Positions 56,468-64,000 of a DNA stretch of 64,000 bases are shown here, piece by piece; the stretch's first letter is position 1, and each line of letters begins with the position of its first letter. The stretch is from Citrobacter enshiensis (GTDB lineage: Bacteria > Pseudomonadota > Gammaproteobacteria > Enterobacterales > Enterobacteriaceae), in NCBI RefSeq assembly GCF_029338175.1, contig NZ_CP119862.1:4744839-4808838 (forward strand). The letters run 5' to 3'. Both the position numbers and the translations under genes were made by a program. The notes under the pieces were generated by a model. That model had not been told where the DNA came from and searched no databases. It was given only the letters and a program-made list of their open reading frames with translations.

Positions 56468-57277
56468 ATGACGAAGACACAACAACCGGGTTTTGCACCT
56501 GCAGCTTCACCTCTTGCCTCTACCATTGTTCATACGACGGATGACGCCATCATCGCTGGACTGACGTCGATTCCCTCTCAGGGCGATGATATGCCGGCAT
56601 ATCACGCTCGCCCTAGAAACAGTGACGGCGCACTGCCAATTGTCATCGTGGTGCAAGAAATTTTTGGCGTGCATGAACATATTCGCGACGTTTGCCGCCG
56701 CCTGGCACTGGAAGGGTTTCTGGCTATCGCACCAGAGCTCTATTTCCGTGAAGGCGATCCTAACGATTTTGCCGATATACCCACGTTACTGAGTGGTCTG
56801 GTGGCCAAAGTTCCTGATTCGCAAGTGCTGGCGGACCTGGACCATGTCGCCAGTTGGGCTTCCCGCAACGGCGGTGATGTCCATCGCCTGATGATTACCG
56901 GTTTCTGTTGGGGTGGACGTATTACCTGGCTGTATGCTGCGCATAATCCACAGTTAAAGGCTGCCGTGGCGTGGTACGGCAAACTGGTGGGCGACAAAAC
57001 GCTGAACTCCCCGAAACAGCCCGTGGATATCACAACGGATCTGAATGCCCCGGTCTTGGGACTGTACGGCGGGCAAGACACCAGCATTCCTGTTGATTCC
57101 GTGGAAACCATGCGTCATGCGCTCCGTGCCGCCAACGCCAAAACGGAGATTGTCGTCTACCCGGATGCGGGACATGCGTTTAATGCGGATTACCGCCCGA
57201 GCTATCACGAAGAGTCAGCGAAAGATGGCTGGCAGAGAATGCTGGCGTGGTTTGCGCAGTATGGAAGTAAAAAGTAA
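56468..57277 (+). CDS. dlhH: Dienelactone hydrolase family protein
   Basis: A 269-residue alpha/beta hydrolase (YsgA/DlhH). The nucleophile is Cys147 in TGFCWGG, Asp lies in YGGQDTSIP and His in DAGHAFNADYR, the Cys-Asp-His triad of dienelactone hydrolases. The natural substrate is unknown in enterobacteria. Same length as the E. coli homologue within two residues. Divergent from udp across 260 bp. Confidence 0.93.
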   Translation: MTKTQQPGFAPAASPLASTIVHTTDDAIIAGLTSIPSQGDDMPAYHARPRNSDGALPIVIVVQEIFGVHEHIRDVCRRLALEGFLAIAPELYFREGDPNDFADIPTLLSGLVAKVPDSQVLADLDHVASWASRNGGDVHRLMITGFCWGGRITWLYAAHNPQLKAAVAWYGKLVGDKTLNSPKQPVDITTDLNAPVLGLYGGQDTSIPVDSVETMRHALRAANAKTEIVVYPDAGHAFNADYRPSYHEESAKDGWQRMLAWFAQYGSKK

Positions 57278-57280
57278 CTC

Positions 57281-57349
57281 CTGGTCGGGTGAGGCGAAGC
57301 CACCACCCGACAAAATGCCCGGTGGCGCTTTCGCTTACCGGGCCTGGAG
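57281..57349. repeat. BIME (REP pair) between dlhH and metE
   Basis: GGTCGGGTGAGGCGAAGCCA with CCACCCGAC, followed by GCCCGGTGGCGCTTTCGCTT with ACCGGGCCT: two palindromic units between convergent genes. Confidence 0.85.
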
Positions 57350-57351
57350 TA

Positions 57352-59613
57352 CTACCCCTGACGCAAATTCTGCGCCGCCTGCACCATGTTCGCCAGCGCC
57401 GCGCGGGTTTCCGGCCAGCCGCGGGTTTTGAGGCCGCAGTCCGGGTTCACCCACAGACGCTCCGCCGGGATACGCTGCTCGGCTTTCTTCAGCAGTGCTT
57501 CGATCCACTCCACGCTCGGCACGTTCGGCGAGTGAATGTCATACACGCCCGGCCCGATTTCGTTCGGGTAATCAAACTCTTCGAAGGACTCCAGCAACTC
57601 CATGTCGGAACGCGAGGTTTCAATGGTGATAACGTCAGCGTCCAGCGCCGCAATCGAATCCATGATGTCGTTAAACTCGCAGTAACACATGTGAGTGTGG
57701 ATCTGGGTGTCATCCTTCGCCACAGCGGCGTTGATGCGGAAGGCTTCCACGCCCCACGCCAGATACGCCACCCAGTCGCTGCGACGCAGCGGTAAACCTT
57801 CGCGCAGCGCCGGTTCGTCGATCTGGATGATGCCAATCCCTGCGGCTTCCAGATCTGCCACTTCGTCACGCAGCGCCAGGGCAATCTGTTTGGCGATGGT
57901 TTCGCGGGTTACGTCTTCGCGCGGGAAGGACCAGCACAGAATGGTCACCGGACCGGTCAGCATGCCTTTCACCGGTTTGTCGGTCAGGGACTGGGCGTAC
58001 TTCGCCCACTCGACGGTAATCGCTTCCGGGCGGCTGACGTCGCCGATCACCACCGGCGGCTTCACGCATCGGGAACCGTAGCTCTGTACCCAACCGTTCT
58101 GGGTAAAGACGAACCCGTCGAGGTGCTCGCCAAAGTATTCCACCATGTCGTTACGCTCGGCTTCGCCGTGCACCAGCACGTCGAGGCCTAAGCGTTCCTG
58201 CTCAACAATCGCCTGTTTGATGTGCTCTGCGATGCCGGTACGATAGTTGTTGGCGTCGAGATTGCCTTTTTTGAAGTCCAGGCGCAGGCCACGAATTTCC
58301 GTGGTTTGCGGGAATGAACCGATGGTCGTGGTCGGCCATGCGGGCAGTTTAAAGCGTGCACGTTGGGCTTCGGCACGTACTTCATAGGCATTCGCGCGCT
58401 GGCTGTCCTGGGCGGTGATCGCCGCCAGACGTTTTTCCACTGCCGCATTATGTACACGGGTTGAGTGGCGACGCGCCTGAATCGGGGCGCTCCATTCCGC
58501 CAGTTTCGCGGTATCGCCGCTGTTCAGCGCATCGCGCAGCAGCGCCAGCTCGCCACATTTTTGCAGGGCGAAGGCAAACCAGCTTTTCACTTCCGCATCC
58601 AGACGCGTTTCCACGCTGAGATCGATCGGGCTGTGCAGCAGGGAGCAGGAAGAGGCGACCCACAGGGAACGTTTGCCAACGATATCTTTAATTTGTGCGT
58701 ACTTCTCGGTGAGATCGGCACGCCAGACGTTACGACCGTTCACCAGCCCGGCGGAAAGCAGCCATTCAGACGGCAGGCGTTTATGCAGCTCTGTGACGTC
58801 ATCTTTCCCATGAACCAGGTCAACGTGCAGACCCTGCACCGGCAGCGCGGTGATGGTGTCGAGGTTCGGCGTCACGCCTTCAAAATAGGTGGTCAGCAGC
58901 AGTTTCACCTGACCCGTGAGCGCGTCATACGCAGGTTTGAACGCGTTCAGCCATTCCTGCGGCAGTTCCAGCACCAGCGCCGGTTCGTCGATCTGCACCC
59001 ACTCAACGCCGCGTTTTGCCAGCTCGGCCAGCACCTGCTGGTACACCGGCAGGATGTCTTTCAGCAGGCTCAGGCGGTCAAACTGCTCGCCTTTCACTTT
59101 ACCCAACCACAGGTAGGTGACTGGCCCCAGCAGCACAGGTTTAATTTTGTGGCCCAGCGCCAGCGCTTCGTCCACTTCATCCAGCAACTGGGTCCAGGTC
59201 AGTTTGAACTGCTGGCCTTTCACGAACTCCGGCACCATGTAGTGGTAGTTGGTGTTAAACCATTTGGTCATTTCCGCCGCCGCCGCCGGTTTGCCAGTTG
59301 GCGCACGACCGCGGCCAATGCGGAACAGGGTGTCGATATCCACCGATCCATCGTTGTTCTGATGACGAGCCGGAACATTACCCAGCAGCAGGCTGGTGGT
59401 CAGAACATGGTCGTACCAGGCGAAATCGCCTACCGGCAGCAGGTCGATACCGGCTTGCTTCTGCTGATCCCAGTGGCGAGCGCGCAGTTCGCGTCCAACC
59501 GCCAGCAGTTCTTCACGAGATGTCGTGCCCGCCCAGTAGCTTTCTTGTGCTTTTTTCAGCTCGCGACGCAGGCCAACGCGAGGGAAACCGAGGGTGTGAT
59601 TTAATATTGTCAT
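57352..59613 (-). CDS. metE: Cobalamin-independent methionine synthase
   Basis: A 753-residue zinc enzyme transferring methyl from 5-methyl-tetrahydropteroyl-triglutamate to homocysteine. Two homologous barrels; the C-terminal one has the zinc ligands HTHMCYCEF (His, Cys), the Glu in [13 protein letters not shown] and the Cys in [23 protein letters not shown] starts the second barrel. Start at 59613 after AGGAAG; five further codons upstream are not conserved. Activated by MetR and repressed by MetJ in E. coli. Confidence 0.98.
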   Translation of the reverse strand: MTILNHTLGFPRVGLRRELKKAQESYWAGTTSREELLAVGRELRARHWDQQKQAGIDLLPVGDFAWYDHVLTTSLLLGNVPARHQNNDGSVDIDTLFRIGRGRAPTGKPAAAAEMTKWFNTNYHYMVPEFVKGQQFKLTWTQLLDEVDEALALGHKIKPVLLGPVTYLWLGKVKGEQFDRLSLLKDILPVYQQVLAELAKRGVEWVQIDEPALVLELPQEWLNAFKPAYDALTGQVKLLLTTYFEGVTPNLDTITALPVQGLHVDLVHGKDDVTELHKRLPSEWLLSAGLVNGRNVWRADLTEKYAQIKDIVGKRSLWVASSCSLLHSPIDLSVETRLDAEVKSWFAFALQKCGELALLRDALNSGDTAKLAEWSAPIQARRHSTRVHNAAVEKRLAAITAQDSQRANAYEVRAEAQRARFKLPAWPTTTIGSFPQTTEIRGLRLDFKKGNLDANNYRTGIAEHIKQAIVEQERLGLDVLVHGEAERNDMVEYFGEHLDGFVFTQNGWVQSYGSRCVKPPVVIGDVSRPEAITVEWAKYAQSLTDKPVKGMLTGPVTILCWSFPREDVTRETIAKQIALALRDEVADLEAAGIGIIQIDEPALREGLPLRRSDWVAYLAWGVEAFRINAAVAKDDTQIHTHMCYCEFNDIMDSIAALDADVITIETSRSDMELLESFEEFDYPNEIGPGVYDIHSPNVPSVEWIEALLKKAEQRIPAERLWVNPDCGLKTRGWPETRAALANMVQAAQNLRQG

Positions 59614-59649
59614 TTTTCTTCCTCTCATTATTTTATTGAATCTGAAAGC

Positions 59650-59776
59650 AAAACTCTAAATAGTTCGGCTGGCAGGAAGGCAGTGACACAGCGCATCCCC
59701 TGGAGCTTACTGAAGTAAGTGACTGGGGTAAGCGAGGAAGCCAACGCACCTGCAAGTCGAAATATGACGAGTTTTG
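59650..59776. repeat. ERIC element in the metE-metR spacer
   Basis: Exactly 127 bp between the inverted ends AAAACTC (59650-59656) and GAGTTTT (59770-59776), the canonical ERIC length. Core: CATCCCCTGGAGCTTACTGA and AAGTAAGTGACTGGGGTAAG. It fills half of the divergent metE/metR control region and lies between metE and the MetJ-type box. Confidence 0.93.
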
Positions 59777-59792
59777 GACGTCCAGATGTTTA
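59777..59792 (+). promoter_or_regulatory. Candidate MetJ box pair
   Basis: GGACGTCC-AGATGTTT: two adjacent 8-mers, each matching the met box AGACGTCT at six positions, the minimum arrangement for MetJ dimers. It starts at the very edge of the ERIC element. Confidence 0.6.
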
Positions 59793-59850
59793 CACATCCA
59801 TAATGTAAAGGTACTGTGTATTCCTCAAGCGCAATTTGTTCATGCCGAAG

Positions 59851-59863
59851 TGAAGGACTTTCA
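59851..59863 (+). promoter_or_regulatory. TGAA-N5-TTCA dyad over the metR start
   Basis: TGAAGGACTTTCA fits the MetR/LysR-type pattern TGAA-N5-TTCA and covers the ribosome site and the A of the metR ATG. If MetR binds here, it would block its own expression. The match may partly reflect the Shine-Dalgarno AAGGA. Confidence 0.4.
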
Positions 59864-60816
59864 TGATCGAAATTAAACACCTGAAAACGCTACAGGCGTT
59901 GCGGAATAGTGGTTCGCTGGCAGCAGCCGCGGCAACGTTGCATCAGACCCAATCCGCCCTGTCTCACCAGTTCAGCGATCTGGAGCAGCGCCTCGGTTTC
60001 CGGCTCTTTGTGCGTAAAAGCCAGCCGCTGCGTTTTACGCCACAGGGAGAGATTCTCCTGCAGTTGGCAAACCAGGTGCTACCGCAGATTAGCCGGGCGC
60101 TTCAGGCATGCAACGAACCGCAACAGACCCGGCTACGTATTGCGATTGAATGTCATAGCTGTATTCAGTGGCTGACCCCGGCGCTGGAAAATTTCCACGC
60201 GAAATGGCCGCAGGTGGAGATGGATTTCAAATCCGGCGTGACGTTTGACCCACAACCCGCGCTGCAGCAAGACGAGCTGGATCTGGTGATGACCTCCGAT
60301 ATCCTGCCGCGCAGCGGACTGCACTATTCGCCCATGTTTGATTTTGAAGTGCGTCTGGTACTGGCTCCGGATCATCCGCTGGCCAGCAAAACGCTGATCA
60401 CGCCGGAAGATCTCGCCAGCGAAACGCTGCTGATCTATCCGGTGCAGCGCAGCCGCCTCGACGTGTGGCGCCACTTCCTGCAGCCTGCGGGCGTCAGCCC
60501 GTCGTTGAAAAGCGTCGATAATACGTTGCTGTTGATTCAGATGGTGGCCGCCAGAATGGGTATTGCAGCCCTGCCGCACTGGGTGGTGGAGAGTTTTGAA
60601 CGCCAGGGCCTGGTGGTGACCAAAACCCTGGGTGATGGATTGTGGAGCCGCCTCTACGCCGCCGTCCGCGATGGCGAACAACGGCAGGCGGTCACGGAAG
60701 CCTTTATTCGTTCAGCGCGGAACCACGCTTGCGATCATCTGCCGTTCGTACGGAGCGCGGAGCGACCCAATAGCGATGTACCCACAGTGAGGCCAGTATC
60801 ACCGTCGCCCCAATGA
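59863..60816 (+). CDS. metR: LysR-type regulator MetR
   Basis: A 317-residue LysR-family activator. N-terminal helix-turn-helix ([27 protein letters not shown]) and a C-terminal effector domain that senses homocysteine. Activates metE, metH and others and represses itself. Divergent from metE. Its last 37 codons overlap the end of yigM on the opposite strand. Confidence 0.97.
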   Translation: MIEIKHLKTLQALRNSGSLAAAAATLHQTQSALSHQFSDLEQRLGFRLFVRKSQPLRFTPQGEILLQLANQVLPQISRALQACNEPQQTRLRIAIECHSCIQWLTPALENFHAKWPQVEMDFKSGVTFDPQPALQQDELDLVMTSDILPRSGLHYSPMFDFEVRLVLAPDHPLASKTLITPEDLASETLLIYPVQRSRLDVWRHFLQPAGVSPSLKSVDNTLLLIQMVAARMGIAALPHWVVESFERQGLVVTKTLGDGLWSRLYAAVRDGEQRQAVTEAFIRSARNHACDHLPFVRSAERPNSDVPTVRPVSPSPQ

Positions 60817-61603
60817 TAAAGCTTGGCCAGTGGGGCTGTTCTTGCCAGATAGCAAGGTTGACCAGCAGTCCTGCGGGCACATGCACGTTATTCATGATGC
60901 CCAGCGTGCCTGCATCCACCTGTGTCGCCCCGTAGTTCCACATAAAGTAACCCAGTCCGGAAGCCACCACGCCCAACCAAACCAGGATGCCCCATTGTAA
61001 TGGGGTTGTCGGGAGTTTGTTGGGATTTCCCAACATGAACCAGGCGGCGACAGCCACCAGAAATGCCCCCATGTAGAACCAGGCAAACGCGTTGTGCTGC
61101 GGCATCGGGTGGATCTCCATCAACCGCTTGTAGCCCACCATTCCAATGGCAAAACTGATATTCGCCAGCTGTACCAGCAATAAACCGGTCCAGAAGTGGT
61201 CGCTGACTTTGTCATAGCGAATGATCGCGGCTCCAACCACCGCCAACAGCGCGCTCAACACATAGCCCCAGCGCAGTCTGCGCTTACTCAACAGATCGTA
61301 GATCAGCGTGATATAAAGCGGTGTAAGGACGGTAAACAGTAAAAATTCAGAGACGGTCAGGTACAGGTAAGCGCGGAAACTGAGCAGGTACATGATGCCT
61401 AGCTGCATCGCGCCGACCAGCATGTAGAGCACAATGGTCCGCGGCGACTGCCCGCGCGTGCGCAGAAACGGCAGGAATACCAGCGCCGCCAGCCCCACAC
61501 GCATCAACACGGAAAAATAGCTGTCGACATGCCCGGCAAGATACTCGCCAATTAAGCTAAAAGAAAAGGCCCACAGGATCGTGGTAATGATGAGTAGCGC
61601 CAC
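60704..61603 (-). CDS. yigM: Inner-membrane transporter YigM (EamA family)
   Basis: A 299-residue protein with ten membrane helices in two EamA (DMT) repeats; [17 protein letters not shown] and [18 protein letters not shown] are typical. In E. coli YigM takes up biotin. Start chosen at GTG 61603 ([15 protein letters not shown]), which gives the E. coli length; a TTG seven codons earlier has no better ribosome site. The gene tail overlaps metR by 113 bp, convergent. Confidence 0.92.
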   Translation of the reverse strand: MALLIITTILWAFSFSLIGEYLAGHVDSYFSVLMRVGLAALVFLPFLRTRGQSPRTIVLYMLVGAMQLGIMYLLSFRAYLYLTVSEFLLFTVLTPLYITLIYDLLSKRRLRWGYVLSALLAVVGAAIIRYDKVSDHFWTGLLLVQLANISFAIGMVGYKRLMEIHPMPQHNAFAWFYMGAFLVAVAAWFMLGNPNKLPTTPLQWGILVWLGVVASGLGYFMWNYGATQVDAGTLGIMNNVHVPAGLLVNLAIWQEQPHWPSFIIGATVILASLWVHRYWVAPRSVRTADDRKRGSALNE

Positions 61604-61683
61604 AATGGATGTCTCTTTGAACAAGGAGCATCCATTGTAGCGGAGAGTTCAGTTGACAACTGGTCAACGAAAGAACAGTTACA

Positions 61684-62484
61684 TCAGGATAAAAACAGCT
61701 CACGCAGGTAATGCGGCACAGCGTCGTCAGCGTTGGTGCCGATCACGTCCAGTCCCGGATGCAGGTCTTTCAGGCGCTGGTGCGCATTGCCCATAATGCA
61801 GCCTTTACCCGCCATGGAGAGCATCTCGGCGTCGTTCATGCCATCGCCAAAGGCAATGCAATCCTTCAGGCTGTAGCCCATTGCTTTAGCGACGGCCTCC
61901 AGCGCATGCCCCTTCGAAACGCCCCCGGCCATCACTTCCAGGCACGTCAGCGTAGAGAAACTCACATTGACACGATCGCCCCAACGCGCATTTATCGCCT
62001 GTTCAAGCGGCAGCAGTATTTCATGAGAATTGCTGGTGAAGAACACTTTGCTGATGCCTTCCGGCTCCAGTAAGCCGGGTTCAAACAGCGAGTAATTGAA
62101 AACCGCCTCTTTGAAAAAACGCATCTCATCCGGACGATGACGATTCATAAACCATTCGTCGTTGCGATAAACGTTGGTGATGATATCGGGGTTCGTGTTC
62201 ACCACGCCAAACAGATCGCTGGCAATGTCGCGATCCAGATTATGCGTAAACACCAGATTTCCTTCGGGATCGTGCACACGCGCCCCGTTGGAGGTGATCA
62301 TGTAAGACTGAATCCCGAGGTTATCGCGGATTTGCCCTACGTCGACATGGTGACGCCCGGTCGCAAAAACAAAATTGACGCCACGGGCAGTCAACAGTTT
62401 CAGTGTCTCTTTAGCGTAAGGGGATAACGTGTGGTCGGGAGAGAGTAGCGTACCATCTAAATCAGACGCAACAACCTGATACAT
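61684..62484 (-). CDS. yigL: HAD-type sugar phosphatase YigL
   Basis: A 266-residue Cof-type HAD phosphatase: nucleophile Asp8 and acid/base Asp10 in DLDGTLL, motif II TSNGA, motif III lysine (SKGHALEAVAKAMG), motif IV FGDGMNDAEML. Dephosphorylates sugar phosphates and pyridoxal phosphate; in Salmonella and E. coli it is upregulated by SgrS to relieve sugar-phosphate stress. It lies 15 bp after pldB, the SgrS target site being in the pldB-yigL transcript in relatives. Confidence 0.95.
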   Translation of the reverse strand: MYQVVASDLDGTLLSPDHTLSPYAKETLKLLTARGVNFVFATGRHHVDVGQIRDNLGIQSYMITSNGARVHDPEGNLVFTHNLDRDIASDLFGVVNTNPDIITNVYRNDEWFMNRHRPDEMRFFKEAVFNYSLFEPGLLEPEGISKVFFTSNSHEILLPLEQAINARWGDRVNVSFSTLTCLEVMAGGVSKGHALEAVAKAMGYSLKDCIAFGDGMNDAEMLSMAGKGCIMGNAHQRLKDLHPGLDVIGTNADDAVPHYLRELFLS

Positions 62485-62499
62485 AAGAAAATTAAACCT

Positions 62500-63516
62500 C
62501 TATGCAAAGCGATTTTCGCTGGATGAATTATGCCTGTTGAAAAATTCAACAATAGCGTTGAGCGCGACTGAGCGCATTGCGTCCTTTTCAAAAAGGATCT
62601 CATGGTACGCGCCTTTGATGACAAGCGGCTGACCTCCTTCTACAGGATGGCCTGCTGCGGCGCGGATTTCACAAAAACGGTCATGCATGCGGTTATCCAC
62701 CACACGCTCTTCTTCTGCCTGGATGAGCAGCGTAGGCGTCGCATCATCGCCCGCCCCTGCCAACACCTGTTCGCCAGCCTGAATACCTTCACGTACCCAG
62801 TGATATGTAGGCCCACCAACCCGCAGTTGCGGTTCGTCGGCATAAAAACGTAAGTTGCGACGGTAGCGTTGTCGGCTGTGGGTTAGCGCATTCATGCTAA
62901 ACGGCAGCGCCCGCCAGCGACCCGTGCCAATCGCGTACCCTTCACGGATACGTTGATGCCCTTCCGCCCAGTCGAGAATATGGCGCACCATAAACGAGGG
63001 CAGACGCATCACAATACCAAACATCGGCGCACAAAGCGCGATGGCATCGCAATGCGCGGGGTGACGTTGCAGAAACAGGGTGGCAATCGCACCGCCCATG
63101 GAATGGGCGAGAATGTAGCGTTTTCGCCACGGCCCCGGTTGAACTTCTTGCCGCCAAAAGTCGGTTAAATCATCGACATAATCATTAAAACTCACCACAT
63201 GCCCACGGTGCGTATCCGACAATAACCGCCCGGATCGCCCTTGCCCACGATGGTCGATAATGAGCACGTCAAAACCCGTCTGAAACAGGTCATACGCCAG
63301 CTCGGCGTACTTGACATAGCTTTCAATGCGGCCAGGACAAATCACGACCACACGATCATTTTTTTCTGCGTGAAAACGGACAAAGCGTACCGGAACACTG
63401 TCCACGCCCGTAAACTCCGCTTCCTCCCGCTGACGCCAGAAATCTGTCAGGGGTCCCATGGAAAAAGCGGCAAACGCGTTTTCTCTTGTTTCCCAGTCTT
63501 TTTGCTGCTGAAACAT
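62500..63516 (-). CDS. pldB: Lysophospholipase L2
   Basis: A 338-residue alpha/beta hydrolase of the monoglyceride-lipase-like group. Nucleophile Ser in LAHSMGGA; oxyanion/active-site context IDHRGQGRSGR; catalytic His in KGAYHEILFE. Cleaves lysophospholipids at the inner membrane. Start at 63516 (MFQQQKDWE); the eight upstream codons are not conserved. Forms a unit with yigL. Confidence 0.95.
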   Translation of the reverse strand: MFQQQKDWETRENAFAAFSMGPLTDFWRQREEAEFTGVDSVPVRFVRFHAEKNDRVVVICPGRIESYVKYAELAYDLFQTGFDVLIIDHRGQGRSGRLLSDTHRGHVVSFNDYVDDLTDFWRQEVQPGPWRKRYILAHSMGGAIATLFLQRHPAHCDAIALCAPMFGIVMRLPSFMVRHILDWAEGHQRIREGYAIGTGRWRALPFSMNALTHSRQRYRRNLRFYADEPQLRVGGPTYHWVREGIQAGEQVLAGAGDDATPTLLIQAEEERVVDNRMHDRFCEIRAAAGHPVEGGQPLVIKGAYHEILFEKDAMRSVALNAIVEFFNRHNSSSENRFA

Positions 63517-63626
63517 CGGGTATCGAGCCTCGTTAACCACGTAAAATCGTTTTTTTTGTCATGTCTGACACAACACAGCAACAGTAGCGTATTGTGGCAT
63601 AAAAATAGACAATCCGGGAGTTTCTC

Positions 63627-64000
63627 ATGACCTTTGAATGGTGGTTCGCCTACCTGCTGACATCCATTATTTTGAGTCTTTCTCCAGGCTCCGGCGCCAT
63701 CAATACCATGACCACCTCAATCAACCACGGCTATCGTGGCGCAGCGGCGTCCATTGCGGGTCTGCAAACCGGACTTGGCATTCACATCGTTCTGGTGGGG
63801 ATCGGTCTGGGGACGCTATTTTCACGCTCGGTCATCGCCTTTGAAGTTCTGAAGTGGGCGGGGGCCGCCTATCTGATCTGGCTGGGCATCCAGCAATGGC
63901 GCGCGGCGGGCGCTATCGATCTGAACACGATGGCAAACACACAATCGCGTGGCCGATTGTTCAAACGCGCCGTCTTTGTCAATCTGACCAACCCAAAGAG
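63627..64000 (+). CDS. rhtB: Homoserine/homoserine lactone efflux protein, N-terminal part
   Basis: A LysE/RhtB-family exporter, open at the right window edge with about 124 codons present. The N-terminus [20 protein letters not shown] and the family signature [20 protein letters not shown] are clear; VFVNLTNPK at the edge is the mid-protein motif. Its ATG follows GGGAG. Divergent from pldB. Confidence 0.95.
   Translation, partial: MTFEWWFAYLLTSIILSLSPGSGAINTMTTSINHGYRGAAASIAGLQTGLGIHIVLVGIGLGTLFSRSVIAFEVLKWAGAAYLIWLGIQQWRAAGAIDLNTMANTQSRGRLFKRAVFVNLTNPK

Noticed and set aside
58465-59604. 379-codon open frame antisense to metE
   Set aside because: Same reason; composition is typical of antisense frames and metE is complete.

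Overview
The window is chromosomal DNA from a member of the Enterobacteriaceae close to Escherichia, Salmonella and Citrobacter. From about 10.9 kb to the right end the gene order is the one known around minutes 86-87 of the E. coli map (yihNML, typA, glnALG, hemN, yihI, csrC, yihA, spf, polA, yihG, dsbA, srkA, yihD, mobAB, an rrn operon, hemG, trkH, yigZ, pepQ, fadBA, fre, ubiD, rfaH, tatDCBA, ubiB, ubiJ, ubiE, rmuC, udp, dlhH, metE, metR, yigM, yigL, pldB, rhtB). Family assignments rest on recognising the proteins and motifs by eye; no database search was run. Citrobacter is my best guess for the genus, but this is not proven.

Left part (1-10.8 kb), accessory. It starts with the N-terminal part of a large autotransporter adhesin whose passenger runs into a Pro/Asp-rich repeat linker and off the window edge. 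Next comes a variant of the yih sulfoquinovose locus. The sulfofructose kinase (yihV), sulfofructose-1-phosphate aldolase (yihT), sulfolactaldehyde reductase (yihU) and regulator (yihW/csqR) are present. The sulfoquinovosidase (yihQ), the SQ-SF isomerase (yihS), yihO, yihP and the ompL/yshA porin are not seen. In their place stand a zinc-dependent dehydrogenase, two MFS carriers of different families and an aldose-1-epimerase. This looks like a sulfo-EMP pathway with a different entry step and is the most interesting region.

Middle (10.9-31.6 kb), core. It holds yihLMN, the GTPase typA, the nitrogen operon glnA-glnL-glnG with its NtrC sites and sigma-54 promoter, haem (hemN), GTPases and their helper (yihA, yihI), the small RNAs CsrC and Spot 42, DNA polymerase I, dsbA with the stress kinase srkA, and the molybdenum cofactor genes mobAB. 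A 57-codon membrane-protein-like frame sits between yihI and hemN.

rRNA operon (32.0-37.6 kb, minus strand). P1 and P2 promoters, boxA, 16S, tRNA-Ile(GAT), tRNA-Ala(TGC), 23S, 5S and two terminators are all present. The 16S, tRNA and 23S sequences carry dozens of apparent single-base insertions, deletions and substitutions, including in universally invariant sites, while the 5S and flanking protein genes are clean. This points to poor consensus quality here.

Right part (37.6-64 kb), core: haem and potassium (hemG, trkH), proline dipeptidase, fatty acid oxidation (fadBA under a FadR operator), flavin reductase, ubiquinone synthesis (ubiD, ubiE, ubiJ, ubiB), the Tat translocon, the RfaH elongation factor, uridine phosphorylase, methionine synthesis (metE/metR), and membrane transport and lipid genes. 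Three ERIC-type elements and several REP/BIME repeats lie between genes.
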